Assembly (NCBI GenBank): GCA_963806935.1
Contig: CAWEAT010000022.1
Span: 62,001 to 126,000 of the forward strand
From: Roseiarcus sp963806935
GTDB lineage: Bacteria; Pseudomonadota; Alphaproteobacteria; Rhizobiales; Beijerinckiaceae
DNA: 64,000 bases
Direction of reading: 5' to 3'
The position numbers and the translations under genes are program-made. Within the stretch, counting starts at the first letter, position 1, and the number at the start of each line of letters is the position of its first letter. The notes under the pieces were generated by a model. It made no database searches, was not told the origin of the DNA, and was given only the letters and a program-made list of their open reading frames with translations. Below, piece by piece: positions 16,547 to 25,729 of the stretch.

Positions 16547-17725
16547 TCAAACGACCGGGTTCTGCGCCTCGGCGTCTTTCCATTCGAGCGTCACGACCTT
16601 GCCATTCTCGACCGTCAGCGCGAGGCGCCCGTGCTTCAGTTCGAGCGCACGGTCGCCGAACAAGGTTCGCCGCCAGCCGGTGAGAGCGGGCACTTCGGCC
16701 TTATCGCTGGAGGCGATCGACTCAAGATCGTCGACGGTGGCGATCAGCTTGCCGGCGACGCCGCTCTCCTCGCTCACCTGCCTCAGCAGAACCTTGAGCA
16801 ATTCGACCGTCGGGCCAACATTGGCGCCGTTGCGCCGGTCGCGTTCGATCTTCGGCAGGGTCTTGGGGTCGCGCGCGAGCCCGCGCTCGACCGCCGCCAG
16901 AATCTCACCCCCGGCGCGCGAACGCTCCATTCCACGCGGGAAGGCCCGCAGGTTGGCGAGCGCCTCGAGGCTGCGCGGCGCGGCGAGCGCGAGCTCGATC
17001 AGCACGTCGTCCTTGAGGACCCGGGCGCGAGGAACGTCGCGCGCCTGCGCTTCGCTCTCGCGCCACGCCGCGAGCTCCATCAGGACCGCGAGATCGCGGG
17101 GCTTGCGCGCCTTGGTCCGATAGCGTTCCCAGGCGCGCTCCGGATGCTGCTCGTAGGTCGAAGGCGAGTTCAGCGTCTTCATTTCGTCGTCGAGCCAGGA
17201 TTGGCGCCCGGTGGCCGCGACGCGCCTCGACAACTCTTTATAAATGTGGCGCAGGTGGGTCACGTCGCCGATCGCGTACTCGATCTGCGCCTCGGCCAGG
17301 GGACGGCGCGCCCAGTCGGTGAACCGCGACGACTTGTCGATCGCCACGCGACAGATCGAGTGCGCAAGCTCGCTGTAGGAGACCTGCTCGCCATAGCCGC
17401 AGACCATCGCCGCGACCTGCGTGTCGAACAGCGGCGTCGGCAGGACGCCAGAGAGCTTCCAGAAGATTTCGAGGTCCTGACGGGCCGCGTGGAACACCTT
17501 GACCACGTCCTCGTCGGCCATCAGCTGCAGGAGCGGCTCGAGGTCGAGCCCTGGGGCGAGCGCGTCGATCGCCATCGCTTCGTCGTCGGAGGCGAGCTGC
17601 ACGACGCAGAGGATCGGCCAAAACGTCGTCTCGCGCAGGAATTCGGTGTCGACTGTCACGAATGGCGAGCGCGCCAGACGCTGGCAGGCTTGAGCAAGTT
17701 CGTCCGTGGTCGTGATCAGGGACAC
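16547..17725 (-). CDS. rnd: Ribonuclease D
   Basis: 392 aa if started at GTG 17725 (MSLITTTDELAQACQRLA), the conserved RNase D start. The open frame continues to 17869 but that part overlaps the upstream hydrolase gene, whose stop at 17740 leaves a tidy 14-base gap with the GTG start. DEDD exonuclease motifs: FVTVDTEFLRETTFWP (D, E), KVFHAARQDLEIFW (D) and YAIGDVTHLRHIY (D). HRDC domains follow. It trims 3' ends of tRNA precursors. Length is normal. Confidence 0.94.
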   Translation of the reverse strand: MSLITTTDELAQACQRLARSPFVTVDTEFLRETTFWPILCVVQLASDDEAMAIDALAPGLDLEPLLQLMADEDVVKVFHAARQDLEIFWKLSGVLPTPLFDTQVAAMVCGYGEQVSYSELAHSICRVAIDKSSRFTDWARRPLAEAQIEYAIGDVTHLRHIYKELSRRVAATGRQSWLDDEMKTLNSPSTYEQHPERAWERYRTKARKPRDLAVLMELAAWRESEAQARDVPRARVLKDDVLIELALAAPRSLEALANLRAFPRGMERSRAGGEILAAVERGLARDPKTLPKIERDRRNGANVGPTVELLKVLLRQVSEESGVAGKLIATVDDLESIASSDKAEVPALTGWRRTLFGDRALELKHGRLALTVENGKVVTLEWKDAEAQNPVV

Positions 17726-17739
17726 AGGCGCCGCTGGCT

Positions 17740-18450
17740 CTATCGGCTGTCGCGCTGCGGCAGGGTCGGTTTCGCCCGCTCCTTGCGCACCGCCGGGGGC
17801 GCGTGACGCGGCATTCCGAGACGTTTGTCGAGATAGGCGCCGACCACCATATGCAGTTCTTCGATGCAATCCTCGAAGAAGTGATTGGCCTCGGGGATAA
17901 CCGCATGCTCGATGACGATGCCCTTCTGGGTCTTCAGTTTCTCGATCAGCGCAAGGACCTCTTTCAGCGGCGCGACGCGATCCTTGTCGCCGTGAACGAA
18001 CAGCCCGGACGAAGGGCAGGGCGCGAGGAAGCTGAAGTCGAACCGATTGGCGGGCGGCGCGATCGAAATGAAGCCCTCGATCTCGGGGCGGCGCATCAGG
18101 AGCTGCATGCCGATCCAGGAGCCGAACGACACGCCCGCGATCCAGCAGGCGCGCGCCTCCGGGCTGATCGACTGCGCCCAGTCGAGCGCGGAAGCTGCGT
18201 CGGACAATTCGCCCTGCCCGTGGTCGAACGCGCCTTGCGACCGCCCGACGCCGCGGAAATTGAACCGCAGCACCGAAAATCCGCGTTCGGCGAAGTTGTA
18301 ATAAGTGTTGTAGACAATCTGGTTATTCATCGTGCCGCCAAATTGGGGATGAGAATGCAGCACCACCGCGATCGGCGCCCCCCGCTGCTTGGCCGGATGA
18401 AAGCGACCCTCCAGCCGACCGGCGGGACCGTTGAAGAAAACCTCGGGCAT
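17740..18450 (-). CDS. Alpha/beta hydrolase (DUF-type, soluble)
   Basis: 236 aa from ATG 18450 (MPEVFFNGPAGRLEGRF), preceded by GGAG. Features: VVLHSHPQFGGTMNNQ near the N-terminus, LRFNFRGVGRSQGAFDHG, nucleophile elbow AGVSFGSW, acid in VHGDKDRVAP and His in PEANHFFEDC. This is the family typically found next to an iscS/nifS-like cysteine desulfurase in Hyphomicrobiales, as here (divergent, 210 bases apart). Reaction unknown. The longer upstream reading frame has no conserved residues. Confidence 0.88.
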   Translation of the reverse strand: MPEVFFNGPAGRLEGRFHPAKQRGAPIAVVLHSHPQFGGTMNNQIVYNTYYNFAERGFSVLRFNFRGVGRSQGAFDHGQGELSDAASALDWAQSISPEARACWIAGVSFGSWIGMQLLMRRPEIEGFISIAPPANRFDFSFLAPCPSSGLFVHGDKDRVAPLKEVLALIEKLKTQKGIVIEHAVIPEANHFFEDCIEELHMVVGAYLDKRLGMPRHAPPAVRKERAKPTLPQRDSR

Positions 18451-18660
18451 GAAAACTCCAGAATGCCTTGAGGCGCGCTCGGCCGCGGGTGAAATGCGCA
18501 ACCCCGCGGCCTGCGGCGCGGGTTCGGGCGTGCATATCAATCGGTCAGACGGCGGGGGCTCGCCTCGGAGGCCGCCTCATAGCATGCGGGGCAGCGGCAA
18601 TTGCAAGGAAAAACCGCAAGCGGGCCCGCGTTTCGCGTCCCGGCAGGTGGAATGGGAGCC

Positions 18661-19851
18661 ATGATGGCCGCCGCACGGCCGCTGAGCCGAACCTACCTCG
18701 ACTATAACGCCACCGCCCCGCTGCGTCCGGAAGCGCGCGAGGCCGCGCTTGCGGCGATGGAGACGACTGGCAATCCCTCTTCGGTGCATGCGGAAGGGCG
18801 AGCGGCGCGCCGGATCGTCGAGGACGCGCGTAGCGACGTCGCGCGGCTCGCGGGCGTGGCGCCCCGTTGCGTCACGTTCGTGTCGGGCGGAACCGAGGCC
18901 GCCAATGCCGGCCTCAATCCGCAGTTCGGCGCCGGGCCGGGCGCCGCTCCGCTCGACCGGCTCATCGTCTCGGCCGGCGAGCACCTGTGCGTCCTCGCCG
19001 GGCATCGCTTTCCGGCGGCGGAGATCGCGCCTTTGCGGCCCGACGGGCGGATCGACCTCGACTGGCTCGAGGCCGCCTGCCGCCGTCCGGGGCGCGCGCT
19101 CCTGGCGCTGCAAGGCGCGAACAACGAGACTGGCGTCGTTCAGCCGGTCGTCGAAGCTGCGGCGCTGGTTCACGCGGCGGGCGGCCTCGTTTTCTGCGAC
19201 GCGGTCCAGATGGCCGGGCGAATGGATTGCAGCATTGCCGCGCTCGGCGCCGACGCGCTCATGCTTTCGGCCCACAAGATCGGGGGAATGAAGGGCGCGG
19301 GCGCGCTGGTGACGGCGCGGGCCGGGATCAGCCTCGGCGCGCCGCTCACCCGGGGCGGAGGCCAGGAGCGCAACCATCGGGCGGGCACCGAGGCCGTTAC
19401 GGCGATTGCGGCCTTCGGCGCCGCCGCGCGTGCGTGCCGGCCGGAAACGGCGAGCGAGGCGGCGCGGCTCGTTGGGCTTCGCGACCGTCTCGCCGAGGCC
19501 GTCCGGTCGGTCGTCGCCGATGCGGTCATCTTCTCGGAGGCGGCCCCGCGCCTTCCCAACACCGTCTACTTCGCCGCGCCCGGCGTCGAGGCGGCGACGC
19601 TGATGATCGCGCTCGATCTCGCGGGCGTCGCGGTCAGCTCCGGCTCGGCCTGCTCGTCGGGCAAGGTCGCGCCGTCGCATGTGCTGGCGGCGATGGGCGT
19701 CCAACCGGACCTCGCGCGCGGCGCAATCCGGCTCAGTCTCGGCTGGGCGTCGGGAGAAACTGACGTCGAGCGCTTCGCCGAGGCCTTCCGCAGCGTCATA
19801 GCGAGGCTGCGGACGGCGCGCCGAGGCGCGGCGCTCGGCGCCCCGTCTTGA
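18661..19851 (+). CDS. Cysteine desulfurase (NifS/IscS family)
   Basis: 396 aa from ATG 18661, with GGGAG immediately upstream; ATG 18664 is an alternative. PLP-dependent fold type I: TYLDYNATAPLRPEA, GNPSSVHAEGRAAR, FVSGGTEAANAGL, the PLP lysine in SAHKIGGMKGAGAL, GGGQERNHRAGTE and the active-site Cys in SSGSACSSG. It releases sulfur from cysteine for Fe-S clusters or thio-modification. In related genomes this gene precedes the suf operon; here an MFS gene overlaps its stop instead, so the suf genes must lie elsewhere. Confidence 0.93.
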   Translation: MMAAARPLSRTYLDYNATAPLRPEAREAALAAMETTGNPSSVHAEGRAARRIVEDARSDVARLAGVAPRCVTFVSGGTEAANAGLNPQFGAGPGAAPLDRLIVSAGEHLCVLAGHRFPAAEIAPLRPDGRIDLDWLEAACRRPGRALLALQGANNETGVVQPVVEAAALVHAAGGLVFCDAVQMAGRMDCSIAALGADALMLSAHKIGGMKGAGALVTARAGISLGAPLTRGGGQERNHRAGTEAVTAIAAFGAAARACRPETASEAARLVGLRDRLAEAVRSVVADAVIFSEAAPRLPNTVYFAAPGVEAATLMIALDLAGVAVSSGSACSSGKVAPSHVLAAMGVQPDLARGAIRLSLGWASGETDVERFAEAFRSVIARLRTARRGAALGAPS

Positions 19852-21116
19852 CCTTTGGCCTGGGCGGGATTGCCGAGGCTTTCGGCGATCGGAACTTTCG
19901 CTGGTATTCGCTGGGCTCGGTCGTTTCGTGGCTGAGCTTCTTCGTCCAGGCGGTCGCCGTGTCATGGACGGCGTGGGATCTCACCCATTCGACGGCGTGG
20001 CTCGCGATCGTCGCGCTCGCCGATGCGACTGCAAACATCGTCCTGATGCCGCTCGGGGGCGTGCTCGCCGACCGAGGGGACAGGCTGCGCATTCTCATGA
20101 TCAGCTATGCCTGCGCGACGGCTCAGGCCGCCATCCTCGCCGGGCTGGCGTTTTCCGGCGCGCTGACGATCCATGCGCTGACCGCGCTCGCGGCCGTCCA
20201 CGGCGCCGCGCACGCCTTCAGCATCCCCGCAAGCTACGGGCTGTTGCCGCGTTTCATCGCGCCGCGCCGCTTGCCTCCGGCGATCGCGGTCGGCGCCGCC
20301 TATAGCCAGCTCGGCCTGTTTGTTGGGCCCGCGCTAGCGGGGTGGATCATCCTGCGCTTCGGAACGCCCGCCGCCTTCGCCAGCAACGTACTCGGCTACG
20401 GGCTTTTCTTCCTCAGCATTGCGGCCATGCGCACGCCCGCCGGGTATCGCCAGGAACGAGCGGTCGCGAAGCATTTCACGCGCGACGTTCTCGACGGCGT
20501 CGCCGCCATCTGGGCTCATCGCGGGATCAAGGTCATCCTTCTCTTGCTGTTGTTCGGCGACGGCCTTTATGGCGCGGTCCGGCAGATGGCGCCGGCTTTC
20601 GCGGACCGGGCGCTGGGCGCCGGCGTCGGCGGCTTGTCCACCTTGCTCGCATGTGCCGGCGTCGGGGCGACGGTCGCGGCGCTGTGGCTCGCGCATGGCG
20701 GCGTCGCGCGGGCCTCGCCCTCGACCATCCTATGGGGGTTTTTGGGATTTATCGCCGCTGTTTCGGGCCTGATGCTGTCGCGAAGCCTTGGCGAGGCTGC
20801 GCTCGCCATGGCCGCGCTCGGGGCATGCTTCGAAGTCTGCAGAACCGGCGCGCTGGCGCTGTTGCAGCTTTCCGTGCCGGACGCGATGCGAGGCCGCATA
20901 TTGAGCACGCTGTTTCTCTTGACCCGACTCGCCGGGGCCGTCTCCGTCGCCGCGGTCGGCGCAGCAGCAGCGGACTGGGGCCTCAGAGTTCCCTTGCTGT
21001 TTGGCGCGGCGCTCGCGTTTCTGGCCTGGGTCGCCGCTTTCTGCATGCGTGGCCGGACCGCGGACGCATTCGGGTCGCGCCGCGCCTCGGCGGTCGAAGC
21101 GGAGTTGGGGCGGTAG
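19848..21116 (+). CDS. MFS transporter (EntS-like, MFS_3 group)
   Basis: 422 aa from TTG 19848; the start overlaps the stop of the cysteine desulfurase (TTGA), suggesting translational coupling. About 12 hydrophobic helices, with the A-loop motif PLGGVLADRGDRLRI between helices 2 and 3. Layout and the DAMRGRILSTLFLL segment match the EntS/MFS_3 exporters, which move siderophores or drugs out of the cell. No siderophore genes are nearby, so the substrate is open. Confidence 0.87.
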   Translation: MTFGLGGIAEAFGDRNFRWYSLGSVVSWLSFFVQAVAVSWTAWDLTHSTAWLAIVALADATANIVLMPLGGVLADRGDRLRILMISYACATAQAAILAGLAFSGALTIHALTALAAVHGAAHAFSIPASYGLLPRFIAPRRLPPAIAVGAAYSQLGLFVGPALAGWIILRFGTPAAFASNVLGYGLFFLSIAAMRTPAGYRQERAVAKHFTRDVLDGVAAIWAHRGIKVILLLLLFGDGLYGAVRQMAPAFADRALGAGVGGLSTLLACAGVGATVAALWLAHGGVARASPSTILWGFLGFIAAVSGLMLSRSLGEAALAMAALGACFEVCRTGALALLQLSVPDAMRGRILSTLFLLTRLAGAVSVAAVGAAAADWGLRVPLLFGAALAFLAWVAAFCMRGRTADAFGSRRASAVEAELGR

Positions 21117-21212
21117 GGAGGCGGACGCGGAAAAACTTGCATCCGATCGGCGCGCAGTGTACGAGGCGCGCTTCCTCTCAGTCCCCTCGTTTCATAGAGT
21201 CAAGGAGTCTCA

Positions 21213-21608
21213 ATGGCTCGCGTCACCGTCGAAGATTGCATCGACAAGGTCGACAACCGATTTGATCTGGTCCTGATGGCCAGCCACCGAGCGCGGGCGA
21301 TTTCGTCCGGCGCGCCGATCTCCGTTCAGCGCGACAACGACAAGAATCCAGTCGTCGCGCTGCGTGAAATCGGCGACGGCAAGCTCTCGCCCGGCGACCT
21401 CCGCGAGGATGTCATCCACGCGTTGCAAAAGCACGTCGAGATCGACGAGCCGGAGACGGAGGCGGCGCCGCCCATGGTCAATCCGGACCTTCAGACTCAG
21501 ATCGAGCTTGGGGTCGATGTTCAGTTCGACCGCATGACGGAGGAGGATCTGCTGCGCGGGCTCGAGGGCCTGACGCCGCCGCCGGAGCAGGAGGACGATG
21601 GCGAGTAG
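21213..21608 (+). CDS. rpoZ: DNA-directed RNA polymerase subunit omega
   Basis: 131 aa. MARVTVEDCIDKVDNRFDLV and LMASHRARAISSG are the universal omega signature, followed by NPVVALREIGDGKLSP. The long acidic C-terminal tail (about residues 70-131) is usual in alphaproteobacteria. Preceded by AAGGAG-like sequence. Omega helps assemble RNA polymerase. In many relatives a rel/spo gene follows, but here a terminator and then a cold-shock gene follow. Confidence 0.97.
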   Translation: MARVTVEDCIDKVDNRFDLVLMASHRARAISSGAPISVQRDNDKNPVVALREIGDGKLSPGDLREDVIHALQKHVEIDEPETEAAPPMVNPDLQTQIELGVDVQFDRMTEEDLLRGLEGLTPPPEQEDDGE

Positions 21609-21661
21609 CCACCGCGATTCTTCGCGTCTGCCGTTGCGGCGCCGCTGCGTTGCGGCGCATG

Positions 21662-21699
21662 ATCCCGTCGGTCTGGTTGGGCGCGGCGGGATTTTTTTT
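21662..21699 (+). terminator. Rho-independent terminator of rpoZ
   Basis: ATCCCG (21662-21667) pairs with CGGGAT (21687-21692) around a GC-rich loop, followed directly by a run of eight T. It lies 53 bases after the rpoZ stop and separates rpoZ from the cold-shock gene. Confidence 0.7.
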
Positions 21700-21885
21700 G
21701 CCCCTATCCACAGCCACGCTCAAGTTTCGCGTGTTTGCTATATTCAGCGGCGGGCGATTTGATATCTTGGTGACAGAATCACTTGCGTTGCGGATCTTTG
21801 CCGATCTGGCGGAGCCGAGCGGATGGTCCCAGTCGCGACGCGCAAGAGGTTCGAGGGCGGCAAGGATGTACAGCCGACGCGTTGA

Positions 21886-22482
21886 GTGGGGGCCGAATTG
21901 AGCGAGGAAGTCGTCAAGCCGTCGGACGCGACGGCGCGCACCGAACAAACCGACGAGAGCCCCGTAGGGCTGGTCGAAGTCGCGGGCCGCGTCAAATGGT
22001 TCGACGCCGCCAAGGGCTATGGATTCATCGTGCCGGACAACGGCGATGCCGACGTGCTCGTTCACGTCACGGTGCTGCGGCGCGATGGGTTCACGGCCAT
22101 TCGCGAAGGCGCCCGGGTGGTCGCTGAGGCGCAACGGCGCGAGCGCGGCCTCCAGGTGTTCCGGGTGATCTCGATCGCCGAACCGGACGCGTCCATGGCC
22201 GCTCCGCCGCCGGCGGCGCGCACCCGCGCCCAGGCCAGCGCTGTCGGCGCGTTCGAGATCGTTATTGTCAAATGGTTCAACCGCGCCCGCGGTTTCGGCT
22301 TCCTCACCCGCGGCGAGGGGACCGAGGACATCTTCGTCCATATGGAGACGCTGCGACGCTACGGCTTCATCGATCCGAAACCCGGCGACAGCATGCTGGC
22401 GCGCTTCGGCCCGGGGCCGAAGGGGCTCATGGCGGCCGAGGTCAGGCCGCTCGATGGCTCGAAGATCCTGGCGCCGCACTGA
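21886..22482 (+). CDS. Two-domain cold-shock (CSD) nucleic-acid-binding protein
   Basis: About 198 aa from GTG 21886, or 194 aa from TTG 21898, which has GTGGGGG close upstream; I cannot decide which. Two complete cold-shock domains: GRVKWFDAAKGYGFIVPD (RNP1-like KGYGFI, then LVHVTVL) and IVKWFNRARGFGFLTRG (RGFGFL, then FVHMETL). They are joined by an Ala/Pro-rich linker. Such twin-CSD proteins are typical of alphaproteobacteria and bind single-stranded RNA or DNA. A DUF192 gene follows 138 bases later, a common neighbour. Confidence 0.92.
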   Translation: MGAELSEEVVKPSDATARTEQTDESPVGLVEVAGRVKWFDAAKGYGFIVPDNGDADVLVHVTVLRRDGFTAIREGARVVAEAQRRERGLQVFRVISIAEPDASMAAPPPAARTRAQASAVGAFEIVIVKWFNRARGFGFLTRGEGTEDIFVHMETLRRYGFIDPKPGDSMLARFGPGPKGLMAAEVRPLDGSKILAPH

Positions 22483-22620
22483 GCGGCATTCGCTGCCCTG
22501 CTTCAGACCCCTCGGCCGGCGGCCTCTCCCGCGCAACGGCTTGACGCGCCTTTCAGGTTGCTCTTGAAACCGGCCTCGGCGGGGTCGCGCATTTGACGCC
22601 CGGCGAGCGAGGAGCCGCGG

Positions 22621-23079
22621 ATGAGGGCGATCGGATTTCGGCTTTGGGCGGCGCTGTCGCTCGTCGTCATTGTTGCGTTTGCCGGCGCGGCCCGCAGCGA
22701 CGGGCTCGAGGCGCTGCAGATCGTGACCGCCACCGGAACCCATGACTTCCAGGTCGAGATCGCCAGGGACGAGGCGAGCCGGGCGCGCGGGCTGATGGAC
22801 CGCAGGTTCATGCCGGCCGACCACGGCATGCTGTTCGAATTCGACCGTGAAGCGCCGGAAGCCTTCTGGATGAAGGACACCTACATTCCGCTCGACATGA
22901 TCTTCATTTCCCGAGCGGGGGTGGTGACGAACATCGTCGCGAACGCCGAACCCTTGTCCGAGCGCGCGATTCCCTCCGGCCCCCCATGCATGGCGGTGCT
23001 CGAATTGAACGGCGGCGCAGCCGCGAGGATCGGGCTCAAGGTCGGCGACAGGGTGCGCCATCCCTTCTTCAAGCCGTGA
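22621..23079 (+). CDS. DUF192 family exported protein
   Basis: 152 aa with a signal peptide (FRLWAALSLVVIVAFAGAARS). The DUF192 fold is recognisable from FQVEIARDEASRARGLMDRR, MLFEFDREAPEAFWMKDTYI, PLDMIFISRAGVV and VLELNGGAAARIGLKVGD. Role is unknown; members are periplasmic beta-barrel-like small proteins. Position directly after a twin cold-shock gene is conserved in alphaproteobacteria, without a proven link. Confidence 0.92.
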   Translation: MRAIGFRLWAALSLVVIVAFAGAARSDGLEALQIVTATGTHDFQVEIARDEASRARGLMDRRFMPADHGMLFEFDREAPEAFWMKDTYIPLDMIFISRAGVVTNIVANAEPLSERAIPSGPPCMAVLELNGGAAARIGLKVGDRVRHPFFKP

Positions 23080-23180
23080 GCCGCCGGGGCCGCGTTGCAT
23101 CCGCCGCCAGTATTGCTACACTCGTTTGACAATGCCGCCGCGGACAAGGATGACCGAACGCGGGGGCGCCGGGGAATGGT

Positions 23181-24257
23181 TTGAGTCAAGTTTCGACATG
23201 GAGTTCTGAGCCCGGAGTTCGCGCACCGTTTTCGAGTTCCGAGAGCCAGCCGGCCGGCGCGCGCAATGGCCGGGGCGGAACTTATGCGGCGCTGGATCTG
23301 GGCACCAACAATTGCCGGCTGCTGGTCGCGCGGCCGACCGCCGAGGGATTCCGGGTCATCGACGCGTTCTCGCGCATCGTTCGGCTCGGCGAGGGGCTCT
23401 CGCTGACCGGCCGGCTGAGCGAAGCGGCGATCGGGCGCACGCTCGAGGCGTTGAAGGTTTGCCGCGACAAAATGGCGGCGCGTGGGGTGACGCGGGCTCG
23501 CACCATCGCGACCGAGGCCTGCCGCTCGGCCGCCAATGGCCCGGCCTTCGTCGTCACGGTTCGGGAGCGCCTCGGCATCGAGCTTGAAATCGTCGACCGC
23601 GAGACCGAGGCCCATCTCGCCGCGGCCGGCGTCGGCGATCTCGCCGACAAGGAGGCCCGCTCGACGGTGATGTTCGACATCGGCGGCGGATCGTCGGAGA
23701 TCATTTGGCTTACTTTCGATCCCCGCGCGCCGCGCGGCCCAAACCGGGTCAAGGCCTGGGAATCCTTGCGGCTCGGGGTGGTCTCGCTGGCTGAGCGGTT
23801 CGGCGGCGTCGACGTGACCGACGAGGCCTTCGCCGCCATGACCGCTTACGTCTCTGATGCGCTCGCGCCCTTCGTCGCCAAAGTGGCGACTGAGGCGCGC
23901 TGCGCGCGCTTCCATCTCCTCGGCACGTCGGGCACGGTGACCACCATCGCCGGGGTGCATCTGAACCTCGCGCGTTACGACCGGCGCGCGGTCGACGGCC
24001 TCTGGCTCGGCCGGGCGGAGGTCGACAGGGCGATCGCGCGCCTGCGCGCCATGAGCTACGCCGAGCGCGCCGCCAACGCCTGCATCGGCCACGAGCGCGC
24101 GGACCTGGTGCTCGCCGGCTGCGCCATTCTTGAAGCAATCCGGGCGCATTTCCCCGCCGAGCGGCTGCGCATCGCCGACCGCGGCCTGCGCGAGGGCATC
24201 CTGAGCCACATGATGCGCGACGACGGGGTCGGCCCACACCGGCGCAGCCGCTGGTGA
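23181..24257 (+). CDS. Ppx/GppA family phosphatase
   Basis: 358 aa from TTG 23181. ASKHA-fold phosphatase: YAALDLGTNNCRLLVARP (phosphate 1 loop), ATEACRSAANG, VMFDIGGGSSEIIW (phosphate 2 loop), LLGTSGTVTTIAGVHL (adenosine-type loop). These enzymes hydrolyse polyphosphate or pppGpp. The first 32 residues are Ser/Gly-rich and not conserved. Its stop overlaps the GTG start of rlmE by 4 bases, the standard alphaproteobacterial ppx-rlmE pair. Confidence 0.93.
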   Translation: MSQVSTWSSEPGVRAPFSSSESQPAGARNGRGGTYAALDLGTNNCRLLVARPTAEGFRVIDAFSRIVRLGEGLSLTGRLSEAAIGRTLEALKVCRDKMAARGVTRARTIATEACRSAANGPAFVVTVRERLGIELEIVDRETEAHLAAAGVGDLADKEARSTVMFDIGGGSSEIIWLTFDPRAPRGPNRVKAWESLRLGVVSLAERFGGVDVTDEAFAAMTAYVSDALAPFVAKVATEARCARFHLLGTSGTVTTIAGVHLNLARYDRRAVDGLWLGRAEVDRAIARLRAMSYAERAANACIGHERADLVLAGCAILEAIRAHFPAERLRIADRGLREGILSHMMRDDGVGPHRRSRW

Positions 24258-24964
24258 CGAAGAGCGGCGGCTCGGGACGCGAAGGCGGCCGGGCGCTCAA
24301 AGTCCGCGTCAAGACCTCCCACAAACGCTCGCTCGCCTCGACCCTATGGCTCGAACGCCAGCTCAACGACCCCTATGTCGCCCAGGCGCGCCGCGAAGGC
24401 TACCGCTCGCGCGCGGCCTATAAGCTGATCGAGATCGACGACAAGCATAAGCTGTTCAGGCCCGGCCAGCGGATCGTCGACCTCGGCGCCGCGCCCGGCG
24501 GCTGGAGCCAGGTCGCGGCGGCGCGGGTGCAGGCGCGCGAGGGCAGGGGCCGGGTGGTCGCGATCGACCTTCTCGAGATGGAGGCGATCGACGGGGTCGA
24601 GTTCCGGCAAATGGACTTCCACGACGCCGAGGCGCCTCGGCTTCTGCGCGAATGGCTGGGCGGCCCGGCCGACGGCGTCCTCTCCGACATGGCCGCCAAC
24701 GCGACCGGCCACCGCAAGACGGATCAACTCCGCATCATCGGGCTGGTCGAGCTCGCCGCCGACTTCGCGGGCGAGGTGCTGGCGCCGGGCGGCTTCTTCG
24801 TCGCCAAGGTGCTGCAAGGCGGCGCCGAGGCCGAGCTCCTTGCCCGCCTCAAGCGCGAGTTCGCGACCGTTCGCCATGTGAAGCCCAAAGCCAGTCGCGC
24901 CGACAGCGCCGAGCTTTACATGCTGGCGACGGGGTTTCGTGGCGCGGGCTCCGCGTCGCCATAG
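24254..24964 (+). CDS. rlmE: 23S rRNA (uridine-2'-O-)methyltransferase
   Basis: 236 aa from GTG 24254. RrmJ/FtsJ fold: GYRSRAAYKLIEID (catalytic Lys), VDLGAAPGGWSQVAAA (SAM motif I), SDMAANATGHRKTD (catalytic Asp) and GGFFVAKVLQGG (catalytic Lys). It methylates U2552 in the 50S A-loop. The N-terminal Lys/Arg-rich tail is usual. Coupled to the ppx/gppA gene by start-stop overlap. Confidence 0.95.
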   Translation: MTKSGGSGREGGRALKVRVKTSHKRSLASTLWLERQLNDPYVAQARREGYRSRAAYKLIEIDDKHKLFRPGQRIVDLGAAPGGWSQVAAARVQAREGRGRVVAIDLLEMEAIDGVEFRQMDFHDAEAPRLLREWLGGPADGVLSDMAANATGHRKTDQLRIIGLVELAADFAGEVLAPGGFFVAKVLQGGAEAELLARLKREFATVRHVKPKASRADSAELYMLATGFRGAGSASP

Positions 24965-24972
24965 CGGGGAGG

Positions 24973-25077
24973 CAACAAAATCCAAGCCGGACGCAACGAA
25001 TTCCAAGCCCGGCGCAACAAAATCAAAGCGGATTCGCAATAAAATCCAAGACAAAAACAATAAAAGCAAAATTGCTG
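24973..25077. repeat. Degenerate ~21-bp tandem repeat, about five units
   Basis: Units start at 24973, 24994, 25015, 25037 and 25058. Each begins CAAC/CAAT, then AAAAT or a variant, then CCAAG. The first two units differ at only a few positions; later ones decay and become A-rich. The array fills the space between rlmE and the transposase remnants and is not inside a credible gene. Confidence 0.6.
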
Positions 25078-25216
25078 TCTGGGCGAACAACTCTTATATT
25101 TCAATTGGTTATGGCTTTTTCCGGTGAAAACGCTTTCCTCGTGCGGTCAACCTGATCGATGCGAGCGCCGACCGCGCGGAATCCGATTGCTCCGTGTTGC
25201 CAGCATCAGAAGATAA

Positions 25217-25729
25217 GTGGTCGACGCCACCATCATCGCAGGCTCGGTCAGGCGTCCTTATGAGGGCGGCGGCGTCAACCCGCGCGACCCCGAGGCCCGT
25301 TTCACCCGCAAGCGCGACAAGACCTATTTCGGCTACAAGGCGCATCTGGCGGTGGACGAGGAGAGCGGGCTTGTGCGCCAGGCTGAGATGACCTCGGCCA
25401 ACGTCCACGACAGCCGTTTGGGCGAAGCGCTGATCCAGGGCGACGAGCAGGGCTATTTCGCCGACAGGGCCTATGACAGCCAGGCGCTGCGGGCGACCCT
25501 CGAGCGGCGCGGCCTCGTCGACGGGATCGCCTGGAAGGTGAAGCATTCCCGCTATCCGCTGGAGGCCTGGCAAAAATTCCACAACGCCTGGGCGACCAGC
25601 ATCCGCTCGGGCGTCGAGCGCGCCTTCGCCACGATGAAGCGCTGGTACGGGATGGGCCGCGTCCGCTATCTGGGGCTTGCGCGCAACGCCTGCCACCTTC
25701 AATTCGTCGCGGCGGCGATGAATTGCTTC
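25217..25729 (+). pseudogene. IS5-family transposase, C-terminal fragment
   Basis: The frame opens abruptly at VDATIIAGSVRRP, inside the DDE catalytic domain (first Asp), and includes NPRDPEARFTRKRDKTYFGY, KAHLAVDEESGLVRQAEMTS, NVHDSRLGEAL, YFADRAYDSQALR and VERAFATMKRWYGMGRVR (catalytic Glu region). It ends at AAAMN near 25729. The N-terminal ~150 residues and the terminal inverted repeats are missing, so it is inactive. It faces a second fragment of the same family in opposite orientation. Confidence 0.8.

Noticed and set aside
21213..21608. Expected rel/spoT gene after rpoZ
   Set aside because: Only a terminator and a twin cold-shock gene follow; no synthetase domain in any frame.
24254..25140. 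CRISPR-like array in the ~21-bp repeats
   Set aside because: Repeats are contiguous and degenerate with no spacers and no cas genes nearby.
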